Origin: JASFEQ01 sp050122535
GTDB taxonomy: Bacteria > Desulfobacterota > DSM-4660 > Desulfatiglandales > HGW-15
DNA: 9,304 nt
Direction: 5' to 3'
NCBI GenBank assembly: GCA_050122535.1
Contig: JASFIT010000168.1
Span: 1 to 9,304, forward strand
Shown here: positions 1-5,848 of the stretch, one piece after another
How positions within the stretch are numbered: the first letter of the stretch is position 1
Layout: each line of letters begins with the position of its first letter
Position numbers and translations under genes: made by a program
The notes under the pieces: model-generated
What the model saw: the letters and a program-made list of their open reading frames with translations, nothing else
Database searches by the model: none
Told to the model about the DNA's origin: nothing

Positions 1-1
1 C

Positions 2-775
2 GCCCTCGCTCCCAACGCTTACAGAAGCAACGGTTTCATGGCCTTAACCATGATTTATGCCGGCAGACCGGATGAAGGGATTCCTTTTGCCGAAAGGATG
101 CGCAGGGCCGATCCTGCCTGCCTGTGGTGATATGGATATGTGCGCGGCTTCGGCGAGGCCGCCAGCGGGAGATGGGAAGAGGCTGTACCTTTGGTAGAAA
201 AATTCGTTAAGTACAACCCTAAAGCCGGATTTGGTTATTTATTGTTAGCGATGCTGTATGCGCAAGTGGGCCGCGCCCAAGAGGCCCGGGCCATGCTCGA
301 TAGAGGCACTAAAGGGTGGCCGGCCGCGATGAAAAACGTGCGATTCATTATGTCGTTGTTGCGTTTTGGTGACCTTCAAACTGCAGCACGTTTCGCCGAG
401 GGCTTCGTTAAGGCGGGTCTTCCGGGAGAACCCGCTGGGTTTTATAAAATATCCAAGGAGAACAGGCTGACCGAAAAGGAAATCAGGAAATTGTTCTTCG
501 GGCGGCAGGTGACAGGATTCACTCCTGTAACCGGGAAACAATGGCGGATCGAACGTAGCAAGGACGGGAAAGCTACAATTCGTGATGGCGACCGCTCTGA
601 CACCGGCAAGAGTTGGATCGAAGAGGATATGCTCTGCGATCAATGGGACAATCTTTATGAGGGCTTAAAGGATTGCTGGGTTGTTTACCGCAATCCAGAA
701 GGGACTCCGGAAAAGAATGACGAATACCTCGGAGCCCCAGGCTATGGGATATATCCGTTCTCACCGGTGGACTGA
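2..775 (+). pseudogene. TPR-repeat C-terminal fragment, interrupted by an in-frame TGA (adenylate-cyclase-associated type)
   Basis: The frame is open from the left window edge and ends at TGA 773-775, but it is broken by an in-frame TGA at 128-130. Both sides read as one protein: upstream is a TPR-like helix pair ending ADPACLW, downstream GRWEEAVPLVEKFVKYNP and LLLAMLYAQVGRAQEARAML are typical TPR helices. The C-terminal end (WDNLYEGLKDCWVVYRNPEG then YGIYPFSP) resembles the tails of deltaproteobacterial class III adenylate/guanylate cyclases with TPR repeats. That assignment is from memory of the family, and the catalytic domain would lie outside the window. By TPR register the TGA falls where relatives often have Trp, so a TGG-to-TGA change is the simplest cause. 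A GTG at 140 could restart translation but has no clear ribosome binding site. Alternatives are a sequencing error or a functional split gene. Confidence 0.6.
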
Positions 776-776
776 G

Positions 777-802
777 TATGTTGGGATTCATTTCCCAACA
801 TA
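777..802. terminator. Bidirectional hairpin between convergent genes
   Basis: A perfect 10-bp stem (TATGTTGGGA / TCCCAACATA) with a 6-nt loop lies directly after the plus-strand stop at 775. On the plus strand it is followed by TCTTCCTT, a weak U-rich tail. The minus-strand hydrolase stop codon (788-790) sits in the loop, so the stem contains the last sense codons of that gene. It is probably the shared terminator or 3'-end stabiliser of both transcripts. The minus side lacks a T-run. Confidence 0.6.
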
Positions 803-1849
803 TCTTCCTTCACCGAATTTTAAAATCCAAAATTCAGATTCTGATACGTCATATTTTTTGAGGGCTTCCAGAAGATCCTTCTCATGCGCATCAATTGCCT
901 GTTCTGGGTGTTCTATAAAGGTGCCAAAATGCATTCCAACACTCTGCTTTGATTTCAAATACTTGTGCGCCCTTACCGCATCATCAGGATTCATGTGTTG
1001 GGATTTCATGAACCATCTTTTTTCATAGCTACCTATTGGGAAAATAGTTAAACAAAAATTGCCAAACCGGTCTTTTATGGAATCTATAAACTGACCATAA
1101 GCCGTATCTCCCGCAAAATATAGTCTTCCGGCCTTCCCTTCGATAACAAACCCTCCCCATAATGTTCTGTTTTTGCAAAAGGGACCTCTACCGGAATTAT
1201 GTCGTGCCGGAACAAAGGTGAACTTCACATCATTTGACCGAAAAGGATATTCTTGCCACCAATCCATTTCGATAATATTGTAAGATCCTTCTGGGTCTAT
1301 GAGCATTTTCACTCCCAAACCAGCTAGGATTGTCGGGTTATATTGTCTGTTAAGTCTTTCCAAAGAGGGAAAATCAAGATGATCATAGTGGTCGTGACTT
1401 ATCAGAATAAAATCTATCTTTGGTAAATCCTCGATTTTCACGCCTGGTGCCCGAACCCGTTTCGGGCCGATCCATGAAAATGGGCTAGAGCGTTCGGACC
1501 AGATAGGGTCAGTTAATATATTAAGACCATCCATCTGAATCAAAAGCGTCGCATGATTAATAAATGTAATCCTAAGATTTCCATCCTTTACATATTCTAT
1601 TGGTTTTGGTTGTGGTGGGTCATCAATCCACTCAGGCCATTCTACTGTCTCCATCTCCGATAACCATTTCAACATATCAAGGAACGAATGATCCGGTTCT
1701 TTATTAAAGAAGCGCGAACCGTCAAAATAGTCAGAGGTCGGCCCTTTGTAAAGCGGACTGCAACCTTGAACATCATCTATGGGCAAGATTGCCAGAAGTA
1801 TTATTGCAGTTGAGATAATTAGGTTCTTAATAAAAGACATTCTCTTCAT
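788..1849 (-). CDS. Exported MBL-fold metallohydrolase (UlaG/NAPE-PLD-like)
   Basis: 353-aa metallo-beta-lactamase-fold hydrolase. The zinc site is visible: HDHYDH at 152-157 (HxHxDH), then H217 (PARHNSGRG), D248 (FAGDTAYG) and H307 (MHFGTF). The segment FINHATLLIQMDGLNILTDP followed by GPKRVRAPG is typical of the RomA/UlaG/NAPE-PLD-like branch, whose members cleave phosphodiester or lactone-type bonds. The substrate cannot be read from sequence. Residues 1-29 form a basic n-region and hydrophobic stretch (LIISTAIILLAIL), followed by VQGC30, an imperfect lipobox, and then SPLYKGPTSDYFDG, a conserved start of mature relatives. It is therefore probably a lipoprotein or membrane-anchored, outside the cytoplasm. 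The ATG at 1849 is preceded by a weak GAGAG; ATG at residue 4 is an alternative. It stands alone, convergent with the TPR fragment. Confidence 0.88.
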   Translation of the reverse strand: MKRMSFIKNLIISTAIILLAILPIDDVQGCSPLYKGPTSDYFDGSRFFNKEPDHSFLDMLKWLSEMETVEWPEWIDDPPQPKPIEYVKDGNLRITFINHATLLIQMDGLNILTDPIWSERSSPFSWIGPKRVRAPGVKIEDLPKIDFILISHDHYDHLDFPSLERLNRQYNPTILAGLGVKMLIDPEGSYNIIEMDWWQEYPFRSNDVKFTFVPARHNSGRGPFCKNRTLWGGFVIEGKAGRLYFAGDTAYGQFIDSIKDRFGNFCLTIFPIGSYEKRWFMKSQHMNPDDAVRAHKYLKSKQSVGMHFGTFIEHPEQAIDAHEKDLLEALKKYDVSESEFWILKFGEGRYVGK

Positions 1850-2173
1850 GGTCTCTCGACTGTTTATGATGGAGACTCATAGCCCATAGTGGTTCAATTT
1901 TGTAAAAAAAGTTTTTTGAAATTGTAAAAAAATGAAAAAACTAGCCTAATACTCACAAATATCTTGGTGAACTGACAAGGATGCTTTTTCTGCGAGAAGA
2001 TCGGTAAGCGAATTGACTCGCAAGCCATGAGGCGGGCTGATAATTTATAGGGTTGACCAGAAACAAATCGGTCTGATGCTTTTAAACCAAGGCCGGGCAA
2101 AATTAATCTGATATTTTTGAGAAGCTGACCCAGCGCTTATGTGGGTTCATCTCAGATGTGGCATTCAGCATGA
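1850..2173. other. Noncoding spacer with phased A-tracts
   Basis: This spacer lies between two minus-strand genes and should hold the 3' end of the CoA-transferase transcript and the hydrolase promoter. The 11-mer TTGTAAAAAAA occurs twice, at 1900-1910 and 1922-1932. The copies start 22 bp apart, about two helical turns, and another A-tract follows at 1935-1940. Such phased A-tracts can bend DNA or act as UP elements 50-90 bp upstream of the hydrolase start. No convincing -35/-10 pair was found. A weak nested stem at 2118-2154 (TGAGA/TCTCA around ACCCA/TGGGT) has no T-run in the minus direction, so a terminator is not supported. The 68-codon reading frame here has no recognisable features. 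Confidence 0.4.
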
Positions 2174-3385
2174 TCAAATCACACCTTCTTTCCTTAATTG
2201 CGCAATCTCCTCCTGGGTGTATTCACCCAACCCCGTGAGCACCTCCTCTGTGTGTTCACCCAACGCAGGGGCAGCACAGGTTGTCTGTGCCCTGGCTTCG
2301 CTGAAGTGAACAGGGTATCCCGGAATCTTGATTTTCCCTACCGTAGGGTGTTCAAAGTCCACCAAATAGCCATTTTCAATGACCTGGGGATCATCCGGAA
2401 GCTCCATCACGGAATTCACGCCGGAACAGAAAAGATCGTACTCCCCAAAGATTTGGACCCACTCATCCCGGGTTCGCATGGCAAAGATCCCATCAAAGAG
2501 GGCCACGAGCTCTTCCGCATTGGCAAGCCTTTTAACGTCTGTATCGAAACGCGGGTCATTTTCAAGGTCAGTACGGCCCAGCGCCTGACAGAGCGGTGTC
2601 CAGTGCCTGTCCGACGGGGTGAGCGTAATCATGAGCCAGCGGCCATCGCTGCACTGGTAGTAGTTTCTCATGGGGTGCTCGCTGGAGCGCCTGTGCCGAG
2701 GGGCTTCAAAGCCCCCCATCTGGGCCATCAGCACATTGAAGTAGAGCAGATAGATGGCCGTTCCCAGCATGGAAACATGCACCTCCTGGCCCCCACCAAA
2801 ACGCTCCCGCATATAGAGAGCGGTGATGATCTGGTGACTGGCCATGATGGCTGTGGCCTGATCCACGATACCAAACTGGCATACCAATGGAGGCATATCC
2901 ACCTCACCCATGGAATACATGAATCCTGATCGGGCCTGTCCCTCATAGTCGAATCCGCCCCGGTCCACATCAGGCCCTTTGGGTCCAAATGCGGACACGA
3001 CGGCGTAAATGAGCATGGGATTCATCTGCCGCAGTTTGGGATATGTGATATTGAGGCTATCAACAGCCTGAGGCCGCATGTTGGTCAGAAAAACATCCGA
3101 CTTCTTTACGAGGCGATAGAGGATCTCCTGCCCCTTCTTGTTTCTCAGGTCTATGGTTATGCTCTTCTTGTTTCGATTGGCCCCTTCACAGAAGATGCTC
3201 CTGTCGCCCGGGATCTCAAAGGAAATGCTTCCGATCTTCTTAACCTCCCTCACGGGATCACCCGTTCCGGGTTGCTCGATCTTTATCACTTCAGCGCCAA
3301 GTTCGCCAAGGATGGCGAGTCCACCTGGCCCAGCATGATATATTCCACAATCAAGTACCCGTATACCTTCCAAAGGCTGCTTCAT
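2174..3385 (-). CDS. CaiB/BaiF family (class III) CoA-transferase
   Basis: 403-aa class III CoA-transferase, which moves CoA between an acyl-CoA donor and a carboxylic acid through an aspartyl-CoA intermediate in the cytoplasm. Family hallmarks are the N-terminal PLEGIRVLD, LGELGAEVIKIEQPGTGDP, NRNKKSITIDLR, LIYAVVSAFGPKGP, GGFDYEGQARSG and GGGQEVHVSML. The Asp of GIVDQATAIMAS (residue 175 from this start) occupies the position of the catalytic aspartate of formyl-CoA transferase. Length is normal for the family. I chose ATG 3385 because GGAGG at 3394-3398 lies 8 nt upstream; the in-frame GTG at 3400 would overlap that ribosome binding site. It is monocistronic, with its own promoter at 3430-3458. 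The substrate is unknown: the family includes carnitine, bile-acid, benzylsuccinate and other transferases, and no neighbour identifies a pathway. Confidence 0.9.
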   Translation of the reverse strand: MKQPLEGIRVLDCGIYHAGPGGLAILGELGAEVIKIEQPGTGDPVREVKKIGSISFEIPGDRSIFCEGANRNKKSITIDLRNKKGQEILYRLVKKSDVFLTNMRPQAVDSLNITYPKLRQMNPMLIYAVVSAFGPKGPDVDRGGFDYEGQARSGFMYSMGEVDMPPLVCQFGIVDQATAIMASHQIITALYMRERFGGGQEVHVSMLGTAIYLLYFNVLMAQMGGFEAPRHRRSSEHPMRNYYQCSDGRWLMITLTPSDRHWTPLCQALGRTDLENDPRFDTDVKRLANAEELVALFDGIFAMRTRDEWVQIFGEYDLFCSGVNSVMELPDDPQVIENGYLVDFEHPTVGKIKIPGYPVHFSEARAQTTCAAPALGEHTEEVLTGLGEYTQEEIAQLRKEGVI

Positions 3386-3393
3386 TCCATAGC

Positions 3394-3398
3394 CCTCC
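3394..3398 (-). promoter_or_regulatory. Ribosome binding site that fixes the CoA-transferase start
   Basis: GGAGG on the minus strand lies 8 nt before ATG 3385 and overlaps the upstream GTG candidate at 3398-3400. This favours the shorter protein beginning MKQPLEG. Confidence 0.75.
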
Positions 3399-3429
3399 AC
3401 AACTTGATTATCCGATTTGGCGATGCGGT

Positions 3430-3458
3430 ATTGTAGACAAGGGGCCCTTTGCTGGCAA
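3430..3458 (-). promoter_or_regulatory. Sigma-70-type promoter of the CoA-transferase gene with overlapping palindromes
   Basis: On the minus strand a -35 box TTGCCA (3453-3458) and a -10 box TACAAT (3430-3435) are separated by exactly 17 bp, each with one mismatch to consensus. The expected transcript start lies about 35-40 nt upstream of ATG 3385. Two inverted repeats overlap the promoter: AAGGG-G-CCCTT (3439-3449) in the spacer and GCCCTT-N7-AAGGGC (3444-3462) across the -35 box. Both could be operators. No regulator gene is adjacent. Confidence 0.6.
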
Positions 3459-3680
3459 GGGCTATTTGCACAAGCGCCAGATCAGGGCATACAGATTGCG
3501 GGCCTAGACAAGATTCCTCAATTTATGGCGTAAGTTAGAGAGTCGTTTAAGCGAGTAAGAAATCCGACCCCAGAGAGGACGGTATTGGTTTAACCCTTAA
3601 AAGGGGATGAAATTACTATATCTCTCACTGTCATAGTTTGCCTTAGAAGATAACTGAATTGTCCTCGGTGCAAAGCGCAA

Positions 3681-3769
3681 CTGGATTCCCGCTCCCTGCC
3701 TCCGCAGGGACAAGCCCCGCGGGAATGACAAATCTCAACCCCGTCATGCCCGCGCAGGCGGGCATCCAG
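3681..3769. repeat. REP/BIME-like paired palindromic repeat
   Basis: An 89-bp element bounded by CTGGAT (3681-3686) and its inverse ATCCAG (3764-3769). The first hairpin has an outer stem ATTCCCGC (3685-3692) / GCGGGAAT (3719-3726) and an inner stem TCCCTGC (3693-3699) / GCAGGGA (3704-3710). The second hairpin is ATGCCCGC (3746-3753) / GCGGGCAT (3758-3765) with a 4-nt loop. The halves also carry inverted AATGAC and GTCAT. Repeats of the type CTGGATTCCCGC...GCGGGAATGAC are, from general knowledge, dispersed in many proteobacterial and Desulfobacterota genomes. Only one copy lies in this window, so its repeated nature is inferred. Confidence 0.7.
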
Positions 3770-3833
3770 GTTATGTTTCAAAAGGTTGTCCCCCGATCTT
3801 GAAAAAGAGTAAGTCACAAAAATTTCTAATCGT

Positions 3834-3879
3834 TGAGGTGGCAAAGCCACTGAGCCCTCACCTTGCCCAAAGGGCAAGG
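3834..3879. repeat. Tandem hairpins (TGAGG/CCTCA and CCTTGCCC/GGGCAAGG)
   Basis: GTGGC-aaa-GCCAC (3838-3850) nests partly inside TGAGG (3834-3838) / CCTCA (3856-3860). Directly after comes a perfect 8-bp stem CCTTGCCC-aaa-GGGCAAGG (3861-3879). On the plus strand the last hairpin is followed by GTTTCTATGTT, which is weakly terminator-like. No plus-strand gene ends here, so it may instead belong to a dispersed repeat or to the 3' region of the minus-strand operon. Confidence 0.45.
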
Positions 3880-4008
3880 GTTTCTATGTTGGACTAAATC
3901 TGAGGGGGAGTTTTTAGGAGGGCCGTTGCGTTTGCTGAGCGCACCAACCTGATAAAGGCGGTCACGGCCCCGGTGAAGGGTTGTCTTAGAACGGTAGGCG
4001 GACGCCTT

Positions 4009-4653
4009 TCATCTTCTTTTGGACCCGTTGTATGGCCTTTTCTTGTGATGTTTTTGCCTCTTTTCCCGAAAGACTTTACGCTCTTCCGGTGTCATCTCAC
4101 GCCACCTCTGACGCGCTTTGGATCGCTGCTCAGGGGTGAGGCCCTCCCACCGCTTTTGCATTTCTTCCCTCTGTTCCGGAGGCATGTCCTGCCAGCGCTG
4201 TCGGATTTTCTCCCTCTCCTCCGGGGTCATGTTCTGCCAACGCCTGCGCAGCTTTTCCCTCTTTTCCGGCGGCAGGTTTCTGTACCAACGTCGTGTACCC
4301 CGAAGTCTCTCCTGCTGCTCCGGCGGGAGACTTCGAAAGCGCTTATAACGTTTCCGGATGCGCTCACGTTGTTCAGGGGGCATCTTTTTCCAGGCCTTCA
4401 GCCGTTTCTTCACATGCTCCCGCTCCCCCGGCGTCATTGCTGACCATCGGCTCGCTCCATTTTGCAGACGCACCTGCCGCTCTGGTGAAAATTGGTCCCA
4501 GCGATCCGCATAAGGCTGCAAGACTTTCTGCTCCTCGGGGCTAAGCTGAGCCCAGGGAACACCAGCCTCCTCTGCCAAACCAACAGAGGAAAGGGCCAGA
4601 AGGAATAAGAGCCCCATCAGCAGTGGCCCATATCTACGAATCTCTCTCTTCAT
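4009..4653 (-). CDS. Exported DUF3106-type W-x(4)-P-E-x-R repeat protein
   Basis: 214 aa from ATG 4653. Residues 1-27 are a signal peptide (KREIRR, then GPLLMGLLFLLALSSVG, cleavage near GLA/EE). The rest is ten helical units beginning with an aromatic residue at 34, 52, 70, 88, 106, 124, 139, 154, 169 and 184. Each has the core W-x-x-[LM]-[TPS]-P-[EG]-x-[RQ]. Unit spacing is 18 residues for the first five and 15 for the next four. This matches DUF3106, of unknown function; its TPEQR cores recall the LTxxQ motif of CpxP/Spy/ZraP periplasmic proteins, which is only an analogy. The tail KRQKHHKKRPYNGSKRR is strongly basic. It is the last gene of the sigma operon and overlaps the 76-aa gene by 20 nt. 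GAGGA lies 9 nt before this ATG; in-frame ATGs at 4671 and 4686 are alternatives but add a long basic stretch before the signal. Confidence 0.85.
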   Translation of the reverse strand: MKREIRRYGPLLMGLLFLLALSSVGLAEEAGVPWAQLSPEEQKVLQPYADRWDQFSPERQVRLQNGASRWSAMTPGEREHVKKRLKAWKKMPPEQRERIRKRYKRFRSLPPEQQERLRGTRRWYRNLPPEKREKLRRRWQNMTPEEREKIRQRWQDMPPEQREEMQKRWEGLTPEQRSKARQRWREMTPEERKVFREKRQKHHKKRPYNGSKRR

Positions 4654-4864
4654 CTCTTTTTTGTTCCTCATCTTTTTGTTCCTCATCGGGTAGTACCACA
4701 TCTTTAAATTCCGTTGGATCCACCCACGCCCCATCCCGGGTTTCCCATTCCCCCAAGAACTCCAGCAACTCTATGGAGGGGGGATCCTGCTCTGCCCCCT
4801 GCGTGGCGACGGCACCCATGTTCATCAAGAGGATCATTGCCATCAAAAGGCGCTTACCCTTCAT
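4634..4864 (-). CDS. Small exported protein with ELLEFLGEWE motif
   Basis: 76 aa. The signal peptide KGKRLLMAMILLMNMGAVA has cleavage likely after AVA20 or QGA24. A conserved-looking core follows, PPSIELLEFLGEWE (28-41), then DGAWVDPTEF (44-53), and a charged tail with a DEEQK-DEEQK duplication (60-69). I recall similar small proteins with E-L-L-x-F-L-x-x-W-E in ECF-sigma/DUF3106 loci; no biochemical function is known to me. The start ATG 4864 overlaps the end of the upstream membrane-protein gene by 11 nt and has AAGGA about 8 nt upstream. A longer frame reaching 4909 would remove the signal peptide from the N-terminus and is less likely. The stop lies inside the DUF3106 gene, implying translational coupling. 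Confidence 0.75.
   Translation of the reverse strand: MKGKRLLMAMILLMNMGAVATQGAEQDPPSIELLEFLGEWETRDGAWVDPTEFKDVVLPDEEQKDEEQKRDEERDS
4658..4687 (-). repeat. 15-bp tandem duplication carrying ribosome binding site and start codon
   Basis: TTTTTGTTCCTCATC occurs twice in perfect tandem (4658-4672 and 4673-4687). On the coding strand each copy supplies an AGGA-type ribosome binding site and an ATG. The result is stacked possible starts for the DUF3106 gene at 4686, 4671 and 4653. In the overlapping 76-aa frame the same duplication encodes DEEQK twice, and in the DUF3106 frame MRNKK twice. Confidence 0.85.
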
Positions 4865-5219
4865 ACTCTTTTTCCTTTGCAAGCCAGGCATAGAAATCCA
4901 GGTCCTCATACAGGTCCAGGTAGTCGCTGGAGGCGAGGATCTCCAGATCGCCCATGCTCTTATGGGGCTCCAGAACAGGTGGTCTGGTTATGTAAAATAC
5001 GGCCACCAGGATGGCCACCAAGGCCGTCGCCATGCCTGCCGCAGCAGGAAAAGGAAACCAGTGCCACAACCGGGGTTCTCTTCTTTCTTTCCCCTGCAGC
5101 GCCCGGGTGCGAGCCAGCCGCAGACCTGAAAGGATGTTTGCATCCAGCTCTTCTTCACTTTCATCAAGGACGGCCTTAGCCCTTTCTAGAAATGCCTTTT
5201 CACGATCCTCTTTACTCAT
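4854..5219 (-). CDS. Single-pass membrane protein, DUF3619-like, candidate anti-sigma factor
   Basis: 121 aa from ATG 5219. The N-terminal half (1-50) is charged and helical (KAVLDESEEELDANILSGLRLARTRAL), consistent with a cytoplasmic domain. One transmembrane helix spans about 58-77 (PAAAGMATALVAILVAVFYI). A short outer part ends in DLEILASSDYLDLYEDLDFYAWLA (91-114, aromatic and acidic), which resembles the conserved C-terminus of DUF3619-type proteins encoded next to ECF sigma factors. The start overlaps the sigma stop as ATGA (ATG 5217-5219, TGA 5216-5218), with GGAGG 10 nt upstream. The layout (sigma gene, then a coupled small membrane protein with a cytoplasmic N-terminus) suggests an anti-sigma factor. 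There is no zinc HxxxCxxC motif, and sigma binding is unproven. Confidence 0.72.
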   Translation of the reverse strand: MSKEDREKAFLERAKAVLDESEEELDANILSGLRLARTRALQGKERREPRLWHWFPFPAAAGMATALVAILVAVFYITRPPVLEPHKSMGDLEILASSDYLDLYEDLDFYAWLAKEKEYEG

Positions 5220-5776
5220 CTCCAATACGCCTCCAGCAGGTTGCGCAGTGCGTGAACTGCGCGTGAGTAATGGGTCTTCACGCTCCCCTCCGAGCACCTC
5301 ATGACCACAGCTGTCTCCCTCACACTCATGCCTTCCCAGGCGCGGAGGAGAAAGGCCTGTTGCTGTCGCAGGGTTAACGTTCGCAGGGCAGAGTCAAGGG
5401 AAGCAGCAGAGTCTGCAAGAATGGCCTGGTCTGCGGGATTGTTAGCCTTGGGGTCTGCCAAAGTGGCAAGGGGATCCTCCCCCTCTTGCCCATCAGATTC
5501 TTGCCCCCTGTCCAACCAGACCCGCCAGCGCCTTCGCACCCTGCTCCGGCGGTACCAGTCCCGGATTCGACTCTGCAAAATCCGGAAAAACAGAGGCTTC
5601 CATTCCTCTTCCGACTTTTCCGAATATCGCTTAACCAGCCCGAACATGGCGTCCTGCACGATATCCAGAGCTTCTTCTCTACTCCCGGTCGCTATCTGTG
5701 CCATGCGGAATGCCCGTCGCTCAACCGATGCGAGAAATCGATCCATTGCCAGTCTATTTTGCTGCATTCGCCCCAT
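5216..5776 (-). CDS. ECF-type RNA polymerase sigma factor
   Basis: 186-aa sigma-70 family factor with only regions 2 and 4. Region 2 runs from about 12 to 85 (DRFLASVERRAFRMAQIA, EEALDIVQDAMFGLVKRY, then FFRILQSRIRDWYRRSRVRRRWR). A linker of about 35 residues is rich in Asp, Glu and Gln. Region 4 covers about 130-183 (LRTLTLRQQQAFLLRAWEGMSVRETAVVMRCSEGSVKTHYSRAVHALR, in two parts here), a clear helix-turn-helix. The opening FLASVERRAF plus ALDIVQDAM is like the betaproteobacterial sigma factors paired with DUF3619/DUF3106 genes. The start is uncertain: ATGs at 5776, 5767 and 5746 all lack a strong ribosome binding site, so it may be weakly translated or coupled. A long hairpin lies 21 nt upstream. 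It presumably directs RNA polymerase to envelope-stress-type promoters, possibly including its own operon. Confidence 0.9.
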   Translation of the reverse strand: MGRMQQNRLAMDRFLASVERRAFRMAQIATGSREEALDIVQDAMFGLVKRYSEKSEEEWKPLFFRILQSRIRDWYRRSRVRRRWRVWLDRGQESDGQEGEDPLATLADPKANNPADQAILADSAASLDSALRTLTLRQQQAFLLRAWEGMSVRETAVVMRCSEGSVKTHYSRAVHALRNLLEAYWR

Positions 5777-5796
5777 TCGCCATGCGGGTGGATATG

Positions 5797-5824
5797 GTTC
5801 GGGTCAGCAACCACTGACCCGAAC
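5797..5824. promoter_or_regulatory. Perfect 11-bp-stem hairpin before the sigma gene
   Basis: GTTCGGGTCAG (5797-5807) pairs perfectly with CTGACCCGAAC (5814-5824) across a 6-nt loop. It lies in the 72-bp gap between the repeat-protein gene and the sigma gene. No T-run follows on the minus strand, so it is not a standard terminator. It could be an attenuator, an mRNA processing or stability element that sets the ratio of the abundant first protein to the sigma factor, or a protein-binding operator. Confidence 0.6.
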
Positions 5825-5848
5825 AATCAGCCTTGCTCTCTGAAAGGA

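Larger units (their letters stand above)
3459..4008. other. 550-bp noncoding region rich in palindromes
   Basis: No credible gene was found. The left half (3459-3660) shows nothing distinctive apart from a short CCCTT/AAGGG palindrome near 3594-3604. The right half contains the REP-like element at 3681-3769, compact hairpins at 3834-3879, and a longer inverted repeat GGGCCGT (3920-3926) / ACGGCCC (3964-3970) that encloses TGCG/CGCA (3927-3930 / 3940-3943). The last structure lies just downstream of the DUF3106 gene and may mark the end of that transcript, although no T-run follows it. Confidence 0.55.

Noticed and set aside
128..130. TGA read as selenocysteine or tryptophan
   Set aside because: The residue position suits Trp, not a redox Cys/Sec. 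No SECIS-like hairpin was recognised just downstream, and TGA serves as a true stop in several genes here.
1894..2100. 68-codon minus-strand frame in the spacer upstream of the hydrolase
   Set aside because: It has no recognisable motif, ends in A/T-rich low-complexity sequence and lies in a likely promoter region.
3386..3400. GTG 3400 as start of the CoA-transferase
   Set aside because: The only ribosome binding site (GGAGG 3394-3398) overlaps it and is correctly placed for ATG 3385, where family similarity begins.
3590..3877. 95-codon minus-strand frame in the palindrome region
   Set aside because: It is made of translated palindromic repeats (for example LDARLRGHDGV), a common false gene, and has no other support.
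5754..5783. Nine-codon upstream frame ATG 5783 to TAG overlapping the sigma start
   Set aside because: It has no ribosome binding site and could occur by chance; noted only because the sigma start is uncertain.
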